DNA from: an uncultured Clostridium sp.
Lineage (GTDB): Bacteria; Bacillota; Clostridia; Lachnospirales; Lachnospiraceae
NCBI GenBank assembly: GCA_947178445.1
Contig: CAMWYJ010000015.1
Location: forward strand, 1-61,030
Length of the DNA stretch: 61,030 nucleotides
Direction: 5' to 3'
The translations under genes were made by a program, and so were the position numbers. Of the stretch, positions 27,053-34,717 are shown piece after piece; position 1 is the stretch's first letter, and every line of letters starts with the position of its first letter. A model generated the notes under the pieces. The model worked only from the letters and a program-made list of their open reading frames with translations, was not told where the DNA came from and searched no databases.

Positions 27053-28738
27053 ATGAAAAAGAGGTTTGGATTGCGCATTAAATTCACGTTTTTGTTTATG
27101 GGGCTGATGCTGCTGATCGGACTGGTGCTTTTGTCCTTTTTAAAACGCAGCTATGACCAGTTATCCAGAAAGCAGCATTTGGATTACGCTGTGACGGTTG
27201 CGCAGATGGTAGAAGGAGAATTGAATCAGCAAAAGCTTATGAAATATTTGAGAACCGGACAGGAAGACCAGGAGTATTATGATCTGTTAGAGCAGATGAA
27301 AAAAATCCAGCAAAATGCGCAGGTATATTATTTATATGTTGTATTTATTGAGACAGAGGAAAGAGGATGCTATTTTTTTGATATAAAACTGGTAGATGGA
27401 GAATCTGTTTTAGTGCATCATTTAGGGGAACGGAATTCCTTGAAAAAAAATTATCCGGGTCTGGCAGAAATTTTGGATTCGAAAAATGCCAGTTCCGGTT
27501 TTGATCAGATGACGGAGGAAAACGAACAACTGGATTCCGTGTATGTACCATTAATGGATGAAAAAGGAGAAATCATGGCATTTGTGGGGGTTGATTATAG
27601 CGAGTCTGATCTGTCGGAAGAAATCAAACAGATTATAAGGGAAACATTGGGTTCTCTTGTGGGGGTTATGGTAATCAGCTTTGGTATATTGATTTCTATC
27701 GTACAGTTTTCTATTCTTCGTCCGGTTTATCAGCTGAGGAAACAGGCAGAGATGGTGTCAGAAGGTCATTTTGGTACTGAGATAAAAGTGCGGGGGCATG
27801 ATGAGTTAAGTGAAATCACGGAAGTATTTAACCGGATGTCGAAAAGTATTGCAGGGAATATGAAGGAGGTACAAGAGTTAAATGATACATATTATAAATA
27901 TATACCTGCAAAAATACTTTCTTTGCTTGGAAAAAATAGTATTGTGGATATTGGGTTGGGAAACGAAGCGACATCTATGCTGACGGTATTCTCTTTCCAG
28001 ATGGCGGATTTTGATAAAATGATTCGAAAGAAAAGCACACAGGAGATGGTCGACTCCATAAACAGGGTGCTGCATGTATGTGTACCAGTGATCACAGACC
28101 GGGAAGGTATGGTGGAAGGTTTCCAAAATGCAGGATTTACTGCTTTGTTTGACAATACCTGTAAAACAGCATTAGATAGTGCGGTGGTGGTCTGTCAGAA
28201 GCTGAACCATATGGTTTTTCGAAAGCAGATTGATGAAAACCAGGCCGGAATAGGGATTGCGTATGGGCCGGTTACTCTTGGAATTATCGGGCAGAAAAAA
28301 AGGATGGCAGCGATTACCGTTTCGCAGTACAGGGATATGGCATGCTGGCTTCAGACGATAGCATATCAATATCAGGCACATATTCTCATTACCCAGACGG
28401 CTGCGGATACCATACCGGATTTTTTTGAGGCATATCATACCCGTACACTTGGATTTCTGAACAATACTTATACCGGATATGCAGACCGCATTTATGATGT
28501 TTATGACGGGGACAGCAGGGAAGAAATTGATATGAAAAATGCAACAAAGGAATTGTTTGAAAAGGGCGTGGAACAGTTCTGTATCCGGAATTTTAAAGAA
28601 GCCAGGCAGAAATTTATAGCGGTACTGAAACAATTTCGCAAGGATAAAGCGGCAAAGGAATACTTGTATTTATGCGATAAATATAGCTTGGAGCACCGTG
28701 AGCAGGAAGAGGATGTGTATTTTGTCAAAATGGAGTGA
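27053..28738 (+). CDS. HAMP receptor with degenerate class III cyclase domain
   Basis: This 561-residue protein has a membrane segment at 11-30, an extracellular sensor region of about 165 residues, a second membrane segment at 200-220, a HAMP linker (221-275), a class III adenylate/guanylate cyclase-like domain (about 305-485) and a C-terminal helical, TPR-like tail. The cyclase fold is recognisable (YKYIPAKILSLLG before it, GIAYGPVTLGIIG within it), but both metal-binding aspartates are replaced (Gln316, Ala360) and the Asn/Arg pair reads Asp428/Trp432. It is therefore most likely inactive and may act as a signal-binding or partner-binding domain. It lies in the injection-system operon 13 bases after the PAAR-like gene. 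Confidence 0.8.
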   Translation: MKKRFGLRIKFTFLFMGLMLLIGLVLLSFLKRSYDQLSRKQHLDYAVTVAQMVEGELNQQKLMKYLRTGQEDQEYYDLLEQMKKIQQNAQVYYLYVVFIETEERGCYFFDIKLVDGESVLVHHLGERNSLKKNYPGLAEILDSKNASSGFDQMTEENEQLDSVYVPLMDEKGEIMAFVGVDYSESDLSEEIKQIIRETLGSLVGVMVISFGILISIVQFSILRPVYQLRKQAEMVSEGHFGTEIKVRGHDELSEITEVFNRMSKSIAGNMKEVQELNDTYYKYIPAKILSLLGKNSIVDIGLGNEATSMLTVFSFQMADFDKMIRKKSTQEMVDSINRVLHVCVPVITDREGMVEGFQNAGFTALFDNTCKTALDSAVVVCQKLNHMVFRKQIDENQAGIGIAYGPVTLGIIGQKKRMAAITVSQYRDMACWLQTIAYQYQAHILITQTAADTIPDFFEAYHTRTLGFLNNTYTGYADRIYDVYDGDSREEIDMKNATKELFEKGVEQFCIRNFKEARQKFIAVLKQFRKDKAAKEYLYLCDKYSLEHREQEEDVYFVKME

Positions 28739-28742
28739 GGAA

Positions 28743-29411
28743 ATGAAAGACCGAATCATAAGAGGAAAATATTTTTGCATTGAGGCAAGGGATGCATTCA
28801 CAAACCAGCCGGTGGTATCAGAGGAAGTAAAGATACTTGTAAACGGGCGGGCACCGGTGTTGAAAAAAGAAGACAGGTACTATATATTCAACCTTGTGGA
28901 AGATGATATTTTAAAAGTGCAGGTGGAATCTTTTGCCTATGAGAAAAAGAGCTGTGTCATTTCTATCTCTCAGTCTGTCAAAGAGATACAGATTATGCCG
29001 GATGGAATGGTTTATCCCTTTTGTGGAACTTTTTTGTTTTTAATTCTTTTATATCCGGGTGAGAATTATAGATTGGCGAAAGGGTATCAAGAAACAGAAA
29101 TATTCGGTAATTCAAAGGAGGAGATCAGGGTTATAAAAAATAAGGAAAAATGGTACTATCTGGCAAAAGATTACAAAGGCGGGGATTGGATTGAAATGTA
29201 TATGCCGGAAGAAAGTGATATGAGAGGCAGGTATTTCCGAATTGAAGGAAAAGAAGGAATGCCGGATGAAGATTTTGTTATAATAGAAGAAAAAGATGGA
29301 TTTAGCTATCGGATGAAAGAGGATTTAAAAGGAAGTTATCCAAAGGGCAGCAGGATTTATGAGCTGTTTCGTGTTACTCCACTCCCACAATCCTGCAAAT
29401 CAATATTTTGA
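28743..29411 (+). CDS. Uncharacterised protein at the end of the injection-system locus
   Basis: This 222-residue protein is not recognised. The first 90 residues are beta-rich and could be a carboxypeptidase-regulatory or Ig-like fold (EARDAFTNQPVVSEEVKILVNG). A hydrophobic stretch (YPFCGTFLFLILLYPG, about 92-107) interrupts it and might be a short membrane or buried segment. The C-terminal half is charged (EKWYYLAKDYKGGDWIEMY). Translation probably starts at ATG 28743, with GTGAGGA upstream; it begins four bases after the receptor gene, so the two may act together. A consensus promoter for the next gene overlaps its stop codon. Confidence 0.5.
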   Translation: MKDRIIRGKYFCIEARDAFTNQPVVSEEVKILVNGRAPVLKKEDRYYIFNLVEDDILKVQVESFAYEKKSCVISISQSVKEIQIMPDGMVYPFCGTFLFLILLYPGENYRLAKGYQETEIFGNSKEEIRVIKNKEKWYYLAKDYKGGDWIEMYMPEESDMRGRYFRIEGKEGMPDEDFVIIEEKDGFSYRMKEDLKGSYPKGSRIYELFRVTPLPQSCKSIF

Positions 29412-29436
29412 CAATCAAAAGGGGCTGGCATATAAT
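29408..29436 (+). promoter_or_regulatory. Consensus sigma-70/SigA promoter for the MerR-methyltransferase gene
   Basis: TTGACA (29408-29413) and TATAAT (29431-29436) are both perfect, with the optimal 17-base spacer. The -35 box overlaps the stop codon of the last injection-system gene. Transcription should start near 29443 and reach the ATG at 29482 after a leader of about 40 bases. Confidence 0.85.
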
Positions 29437-29481
29437 AGGGCTGTATTGTTGTCCAATCTACGAAGACAGAGGTGGTTGAGG

Positions 29482-30690
29482 ATGAGGCCGAAGGGATATT
29501 ATACGTCTGGTGAGTTTGCGAAAATGGCGCATATTTCTGTGCGAACGGTTCGGTTTTATGATAAACAGAATATTTTAAAACCTTCCTATGTGAATGAAAC
29601 CGGTGCAAGGTTTTATTCCGATGAAGATTTTGTAAGGCTGCAGCAGATTCTGCTCTTGAAATATCTTGGTTTTTCCTTAGAGGATATACGGGATATGACG
29701 GTGGAAGATCCAGATCATCAAATGCTTAAAAATTCATTGAATCTGCAGCTAAAGCTGGTAAAGGACCGGGTAGAGCAAATGCAGATGGTTGCCGCAGCAA
29801 TCGAGGATATCATGAAAGTCATTGACACAAGCCAGAATATTGACTGGAAGCAGATGCTTAATTTAATTCATTTAACGAATATGGAAACATCTTTAAAAAG
29901 CCAGTACCAGAATGCAAACAACATTGCTGCAAGAATTAATCTGCACAAATTGTTTTCAACCAATAAACAGGGCTGGTTTCCCTGGGTATACGAACACTGT
30001 GGTATTACAGAGGGAATGGAGATCTTAGAGCTTGGCTGTGGAAATGGTGCTATTTGGAAGGAAAACTATGAAAAGGTACCGAAAAATACGCATATTGTGT
30101 TAAATGATATTTCCGAGGGAATGCTTCGGGATACAAGACGTGAGTTAGAACAGATAGAGTGCTTACAAAACGGGCACTATTCTATGCCGCAGTTTGATAT
30201 CCGGGCTTTTGACTGTCATGAAATTCCATTTGAAAATAACAGCTTTGACTGTATTATTGCAAATCATGTTCTTTTTTATTGTGACGACCTGACACAGGTT
30301 TTATGCGAGGTGCAACGAGTATTAAAACAGGATGGAGGCTTTATCTGCAGTAGCTATGGTGCTGCGCATATGCAGGAAATTACACAACTGGTCAAAGGAT
30401 TTCATAGTATGATTACTTTGTCAGCTGATAAACTATATGAGAATTTTGGGATGGGAAACGGCGAGGAGCTTTTAAAACCATATTTTACGCAGATAGAAAG
30501 AAAAATGTATGAGGATTCCCTGCTTGTGGATAAAGCGGAACCTTTGATTGAATATATACTGTCCTGCCACGGAAACCAGAATCAGTACATATTGGAGCGG
30601 TATAAGGAATTCCGGAGCTATGTAGAGAAAAAGACGGAAAAAAAATTCCAAATTACGAAGGAGGCAGGGATATTTATTTGTAGAAAATAA
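29482..30690 (+). CDS. MerR-family regulator fused to SAM-dependent methyltransferase
   Basis: This 402-residue protein has an N-terminal MerR winged-helix domain (YYTSGEFAKMAHISVRTVRF, residues about 6-25, then YDKQNILKPSYVNETGARFY and FSLEDIRDM), a dimerisation coiled coil to about residue 130, and a class I methyltransferase domain from about residue 175 (motif I ILELGCGNGAIW at about 192; CIIANHVLFYCDD further on). MerR proteins untwist promoters with long spacers. Here the sensor part is replaced by a methyltransferase fold that may bind SAM or a small substrate. ATG at 29482 follows GGTGGTTGAGG. A MerR-style promoter lies after the gene, in front of rmlA. Confidence 0.85.
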   Translation: MRPKGYYTSGEFAKMAHISVRTVRFYDKQNILKPSYVNETGARFYSDEDFVRLQQILLLKYLGFSLEDIRDMTVEDPDHQMLKNSLNLQLKLVKDRVEQMQMVAAAIEDIMKVIDTSQNIDWKQMLNLIHLTNMETSLKSQYQNANNIAARINLHKLFSTNKQGWFPWVYEHCGITEGMEILELGCGNGAIWKENYEKVPKNTHIVLNDISEGMLRDTRRELEQIECLQNGHYSMPQFDIRAFDCHEIPFENNSFDCIIANHVLFYCDDLTQVLCEVQRVLKQDGGFICSSYGAAHMQEITQLVKGFHSMITLSADKLYENFGMGNGEELLKPYFTQIERKMYEDSLLVDKAEPLIEYILSCHGNQNQYILERYKEFRSYVEKKTEKKFQITKEAGIFICRK

Positions 30691-30718
30691 CAAAATATAA
30701 AAATATAATAAAAAATGC

Positions 30719-30749
30719 TTGAAGGTGACGTTGCGTCACCTTTTATAAT
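30719..30749 (+). promoter_or_regulatory. MerR-type promoter-operator upstream of rmlA
   Basis: TTGAAG (30719-30724) and TATAAT (30744-30749) are separated by 19 bases. The spacer is filled by a perfect dyad: AAGGTGACG, then TTG, then the complement of the first arm (30722-30742). A 19-base spacer with a dyad between the boxes is the hallmark of promoters activated by MerR proteins, and a MerR gene ends 28 bases upstream. The dyad could also be read as a terminator hairpin with a short T run. A 21-codon ORF at 30770-30835 without a ribosome site lies in the leader. Confidence 0.65.
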
Positions 30750-30865
30750 GGGATTATTCAGAGTCGGGCATGTTTGAAAAGCTGTGTGAAAGAAAACTTG
30801 AAAGGCGATGGATAACAGCGACAAGAAATGAATAAAATAATTTTTTTAAAAGGAGGCACTATATA

Positions 30866-31762
30866 ATGAAAGGGATTATATTAGCAGGTGGTTCCGGTAC
30901 ACGCCTGTATCCGCTCACCATGGTAACGTCTAAGCAACTGTTACCGATTTATGACAAGCCGATGATTTATTATCCAATGTCGGTATTAATGAATGCCGGA
31001 ATCCGTGAAATACTTATTATTTCCACGCCTCAGGATACCCCACGGTTTCAGGAGCTTTTAGGGGACGGACATCAGTTTGGTGTAGAGCTTAGCTATGAGG
31101 TTCAGCCAAGCCCGGATGGATTGGCGCAGGCATTTATCATAGGAGAGAAATTTATAGGAAATGATACAGTAGCGATGGTGCTTGGTGATAATATTTTTGC
31201 CGGGCATGGTTTAAAGAAACGGCTGAAGGCCGCTGTCCAAAATGCTGAAAGCGGACAGGGAGCAACTGTATTTGGCTATTATGTAGATGATCCGGAACGA
31301 TTTGGTATTGTGGAATTCAACTCTGAGGGAAAAGCGGTTTCAATTGAAGAAAAACCTGAAAAGCCAAAGAGTAATTACTGTGTGACAGGACTGTATTTCT
31401 ATGATAACCGTGTGGTTGGATATGCGAAAGATTTAAAGCCAAGCGACCGGGGAGAATTGGAAATTACAGATTTAAACCGAATTTATCTTGAGAATGATGA
31501 ATTAAATGTGGAACTGCTAGGTCAGGGGTTTACATGGCTTGATACCGGTACGCATGAAAGTCTGGTAGAGGCTACGAACTTTGTAAAAACAATGGAAGAT
31601 CACCAGCATCGTAAGATAGCCTGCTTAGAGGAGATTGCTTATCTGAATGGCTGGATTTCCAGGGAAGATGTTCTTAAGGTATATGAGCTTCTGAAAAAGA
31701 ATCAGTATGGACAGTATTTGCAGGACGTCTTAAACGGAAAGTATTTAGATGTATTACATTAA
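30866..31762 (+). CDS. rmlA: Glucose-1-phosphate thymidylyltransferase
   Basis: This enzyme makes dTDP-glucose from dTTP and glucose-1-phosphate, the first step of dTDP-L-rhamnose synthesis. The nucleotide-binding motif [11 protein letters not shown] (residues 8-18), [16 protein letters not shown] just after it, and ALVLGDN-like [11 protein letters not shown] in the middle are classic. At 298 residues it has normal length. AAAGGAGG precedes the ATG. It heads an rmlA-rmlB-rmlD-rmlC set and is probably driven by the MerR-type promoter about 116 bases upstream. Confidence 0.97.
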   Translation: MKGIILAGGSGTRLYPLTMVTSKQLLPIYDKPMIYYPMSVLMNAGIREILIISTPQDTPRFQELLGDGHQFGVELSYEVQPSPDGLAQAFIIGEKFIGNDTVAMVLGDNIFAGHGLKKRLKAAVQNAESGQGATVFGYYVDDPERFGIVEFNSEGKAVSIEEKPEKPKSNYCVTGLYFYDNRVVGYAKDLKPSDRGELEITDLNRIYLENDELNVELLGQGFTWLDTGTHESLVEATNFVKTMEDHQHRKIACLEEIAYLNGWISREDVLKVYELLKKNQYGQYLQDVLNGKYLDVLH

Positions 31763-31781
31763 GTAGAAAAGGAGAAAAATT

Positions 31782-32801
31782 ATGACGATTATTGTAACCG
31801 GAGGAGCCGGATTTATTGGCAGTAACTTTATTTTTCATATGTTAGATAAGTATTCGGATTATCGTATCATTTGTCTGGATTGCCTGACTTATGCAGGGAA
31901 TTTGTCTACCCTTGCACCGGTTATGGAAAATCCTAATTTCCGGTTTGTAAAGGAGAGCATTACAGACCGTGAAGCTGTGTACCAATTATTTGAGGAAGAA
32001 CATCCGGACATTGTAGTGAATTTTGCCGCAGAAAGCCATGTTGACCGCTCGATTGAGAATCCGGAGGTATTTTTGGATACAAATATCAAAGGAACTGCTG
32101 TATTGATGGATGCATGCAGAAAATATGGCATTACACGATACCATCAGGTATCTACAGATGAGGTATATGGTGATTTACCGTTAGACCGTCCGGATCTTTT
32201 CTTTACGGAGGAGACTCCAATCCATACAAGCAGTCCATACAGCTCATCCAAGGCCAGTGCGGATTTGCTGGTTCTTGCGTATTATAGGACATATGGATTA
32301 CCTGTCACAATCAGCCGTTGTTCCAATAATTACGGACCATACCATTTTCCAGAGAAACTCATTCCACTTATGATTGCCAATGCCCTAAACGACAAGCCGC
32401 TTCCTGTATATGGAAAAGGCGAAAATGTACGTGACTGGCTCTATGTGGAAGATCACTGTAAGGCGATTGATTTAATTATTCACAAAGGGCGTGTCGGAGA
32501 GGTTTATAACATTGGCGGTCACAATGAGATGAAAAATATTGATATTGTAAAGATTATCTGTAAGGAGCTTGGGAAACCGGAGAGTCTCATCACCTATGTA
32601 ACGGATCGGAAAGGGCATGATATGCGTTATGCAATCGATCCCACAAAGATTCATAGTGAACTGGGCTGGCTGCCAGAGACAAAATTTGCGGATGGCATAA
32701 AAAAGACAATCCAGTGGTATCTCGATAACAGGGAGTGGTGGGAGACGATCATTTCAGGTGAATATCAGAATTATTATGAAGAAATGTATGGTAACCGCTA
32801 A
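31782..32801 (+). CDS. rmlB: dTDP-glucose 4,6-dehydratase
   Basis: This 339-residue enzyme converts dTDP-glucose to dTDP-4-keto-6-deoxyglucose using bound NAD. The Rossmann motif GGAGFIGSN is at residues 7-15, NFAAESHVDRSIENP at about 79-93, STDEVYGDL at about 125-133, and the YSSSKA catalytic motif (Tyr and Lys) at about 156-161. The gene is 19 bases after rmlA. A structured element of about 190 bases separates it from rmlD. Confidence 0.97.
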   Translation: MTIIVTGGAGFIGSNFIFHMLDKYSDYRIICLDCLTYAGNLSTLAPVMENPNFRFVKESITDREAVYQLFEEEHPDIVVNFAAESHVDRSIENPEVFLDTNIKGTAVLMDACRKYGITRYHQVSTDEVYGDLPLDRPDLFFTEETPIHTSSPYSSSKASADLLVLAYYRTYGLPVTISRCSNNYGPYHFPEKLIPLMIANALNDKPLPVYGKGENVRDWLYVEDHCKAIDLIIHKGRVGEVYNIGGHNEMKNIDIVKIICKELGKPESLITYVTDRKGHDMRYAIDPTKIHSELGWLPETKFADGIKKTIQWYLDNREWWETIISGEYQNYYEEMYGNR

Positions 32802-32855
32802 AATATCATGGTGTGGCATATGTAAAAATTACAAAAAAGCATTTTTATGATGCTA

Positions 32856-33042
32856 GGGTCAAAAGGTCAAAATGCCGTTCATGCTTGCATGATAAGGCAT
32901 TTGAACTTGGGACCCGCCAAACATGAGCAAGTAGCGATTTACGCAGTAAATCAGCGGATTGCGAATGTTTGAAGGATTGCGAGAGTTGTGAAACAACGAA
33001 GCAATCCGTAGCATCTGTTGGGGGCAAAATACCTTTTGACCC
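32856..33042. repeat. MITE-like structured element between rmlB and rmlD
   Basis: The 284-base gap between rmlB and rmlD holds an element bounded by perfect 12-base inverted repeats, GGGTCAAAAGGT (32856-32867) and ACCTTTTGACCC (33031-33042). ATTTTTATG flanks it on both sides (32841-32849 and 33050-33058), like a target duplication. Inside are further stems: AAATGCC/GGCATTT enclosing CATGC/GCATG, GATTTAC-GCA-GTAAATC, and CGGATTGC/GCAATCCG enclosing GTTGT-GAA-ACAAC. GTTGGGG/CCCCAAC (33018-33046) competes with the right terminal arm. There is no coding potential on the plus strand. Confidence 0.65.
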
Positions 33043-33085
33043 CAACATTATTTTTATGCTGGATGACAATAAGAAAGGTGAATAA

Positions 33086-34027
33086 ATGAAAGTATTAGTT
33101 ACAGGCGTGGCGGGACAATTAGGCCATGATGTTATGAATGAGCTGGCAAAACGGGGCATGGAAGGCATTGGCAGTGATATTGCAGATACTTATGCCGGAG
33201 TACAGGATGGTACTGCAGTCACTACGATGAACTATATGCCAATGGATCTGACGGATTCTGAGTCGGTAGAGGCAAGAATTATTTTTGAACATCCGGATGC
33301 GGTTATCCACTGTGCAGCGTGGACCGCAGTGGATGCTGCTGAAGAGGAAGAAAATCAGGCAAAGGTTCGCAGTATCAATTTCGGCGGAACAAAAAACATT
33401 GCCAAAGTATGTGCAACGTTAGATATCCCAATGCTGTATATTTCAACGGATTATGTGTTTGACGGGCAGGGCACGAACCCTTGGGAACCGGATTGTCAGG
33501 ATTATAAGCCGCTTAACGTATATGGAAATACCAAGCTTGCCGGAGAGCGGGCAGTGGCTGCGAATCTGGAAAAATTTTTTATTGTCCGTATTGCCTGGGC
33601 ATTTGGTGTGAATGGCAAGAATTTTATCAGGACAATGCTGGATGTAGGAAAGGATCATAGTCAGATGAAAGTGGTGAATGACCAAATCGGGACACCAACT
33701 TACACCTATGACCTGGCAAGATTATTGGTGGATATGATTCAGACAGATCGGTATGGATATTATCATGCAACCAATGAAGGCGGTTATATCAGCTGGTATG
33801 ATTTTACCAAAGAGATTTTCCGTCAGGCAGTGGAATTAGGACATTTGGAGTATAGCGAGGAGCGGATAACCGTTACACCGGTTACAACGGAGGAGTATGG
33901 TGTTTCGAAGGCTGCCCGTCCGTTTAACAGTCGCCTCGATAAGAGCAAGCTTGTCCAAAATGGGTTTGAACCGTTACCGGTATGGCAGGATGCACTTGCC
34001 AGGTATTTAAAAGAAATAGAATTTTAG
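33086..34027 (+). CDS. rmlD: dTDP-4-dehydrorhamnose reductase
   Basis: This 313-residue SDR enzyme performs the last, NAD(P)H-dependent step to dTDP-L-rhamnose. The nucleotide-binding motif is VTGVAGQLGHD (residues 4-14); HCAAWTAVDAAEE at about 73-85 and ISTDYVFDG at about 116-124 follow, with the catalytic YGNTKLAGE at about 143-151. AGAAAGGTGAA precedes the ATG. It may be translated from the rmlA transcript or, if the upstream element stops transcription, less than rmlA and rmlB. Confidence 0.95.
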   Translation: MKVLVTGVAGQLGHDVMNELAKRGMEGIGSDIADTYAGVQDGTAVTTMNYMPMDLTDSESVEARIIFEHPDAVIHCAAWTAVDAAEEEENQAKVRSINFGGTKNIAKVCATLDIPMLYISTDYVFDGQGTNPWEPDCQDYKPLNVYGNTKLAGERAVAANLEKFFIVRIAWAFGVNGKNFIRTMLDVGKDHSQMKVVNDQIGTPTYTYDLARLLVDMIQTDRYGYYHATNEGGYISWYDFTKEIFRQAVELGHLEYSEERITVTPVTTEEYGVSKAARPFNSRLDKSKLVQNGFEPLPVWQDALARYLKEIEF

Positions 34028-34033
34028 GAGAGA

Positions 34034-34645
34034 ATGATGGGACAGATAAAAGTAGAGAAAAATGTAGGTGGTATTGAAGGATTATGTGTTATTGAACCTG
34101 CTGTGCATGGAGATGCAAGAGGTTATTTTATGGAAACGTATAACCAAAAGGATATGGAGGAAGCGGGTCTTACCATGCAGTTTGTGCAGGATAACCAGTC
34201 CTGCTCCATAAAAGGGGTATTAAGAGGACTCCATTTTCAAAAGGAATTCCCACAGGGAAAGCTTGTACGTGTGGTAAAAGGCTCGGTCTTTGATGTGGCG
34301 GTTGATTTGAGAAGTGATTCAAAAACCTATGGGAAATGGTTTGGGGTTGAACTGACGGAAGAAAATAAAAAGCAGTTTTATATACCGGAAGGATTTGCCC
34401 ATGGTTTTTTGGTGCTTTCCGATATCGCAGAGTTTTGTTACAAGTGTACGGACTTTTACCATCCGGGTGATGAGGGTGGTCTGGCATGGAATGATCCGGA
34501 AATTGGTATTAAGTGGCCACAGCTTGTGGGAGAGTATTCGAAAACTGCGTCCGCAGCAGGATATCAGCTTGAGGATGGAACCGCACTGAATTTAAGTGAT
34601 AAGGACCAGCAGTGGGCCGGTCTTCGTGATACGTTCAAATTTTAA
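34034..34645 (+). CDS. rmlC: dTDP-4-dehydrorhamnose 3,5-epimerase
   Basis: This cupin-fold enzyme of 203 residues isomerises dTDP-4-keto-6-deoxyglucose before the rmlD step. The signatures GDARGYFMETYN (about 25-36), the QDNQSCS motif and VLRGLHFQKE with the catalytic His (about 60-69), FDVAVDLR, and IPEGFAHGFLVLSD (about 118-131) are all present. Two adjacent ATG codons (34034, 34037) follow TAGGAG; the second has better spacing. The gene ends the rhamnose set and faces the minus-strand kinase gene. Confidence 0.96.
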   Translation: MMGQIKVEKNVGGIEGLCVIEPAVHGDARGYFMETYNQKDMEEAGLTMQFVQDNQSCSIKGVLRGLHFQKEFPQGKLVRVVKGSVFDVAVDLRSDSKTYGKWFGVELTEENKKQFYIPEGFAHGFLVLSDIAEFCYKCTDFYHPGDEGGLAWNDPEIGIKWPQLVGEYSKTASAAGYQLEDGTALNLSDKDQQWAGLRDTFKF

Positions 34646-34717
34646 GGGGATGTAATTTTTATTCCTGTGTGCCTTGAGCTAGGCAGGCATGTCTGTGGTT
34701 CATTTGACTTCTTGGGT

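Noticed and set aside
6872-29411. Prophage or tailocin of a myophage
   Set aside because: There is no integrase, capsid, portal, terminase, holin or lysin gene, and the AAA+ ATPase, DUF4255, DUF4157 and DUF4280 genes are marks of the Afp/PVC lineage instead.
6872-29411. Classical type VI secretion system
   Set aside because: No TssJ, TssL, TssM or ClpV homologue is seen; the sheath is a single gene of the phage/Afp type, and the ATPase is not ClpV-like.
30722-30745. Rho-independent terminator of the MerR-methyltransferase gene
   Set aside because: The dyad is followed by only four T and then TATAAT, and the exact 19-base spacing to a -35 box fits a MerR operator better. A double role cannot be excluded.
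32845-33168. Minus-strand gene of 107 codons over the rmlB-rmlD gap
   Set aside because: It is made of the inverted repeats and the antisense of rmlD, with no ribosome site and no protein-like pattern.
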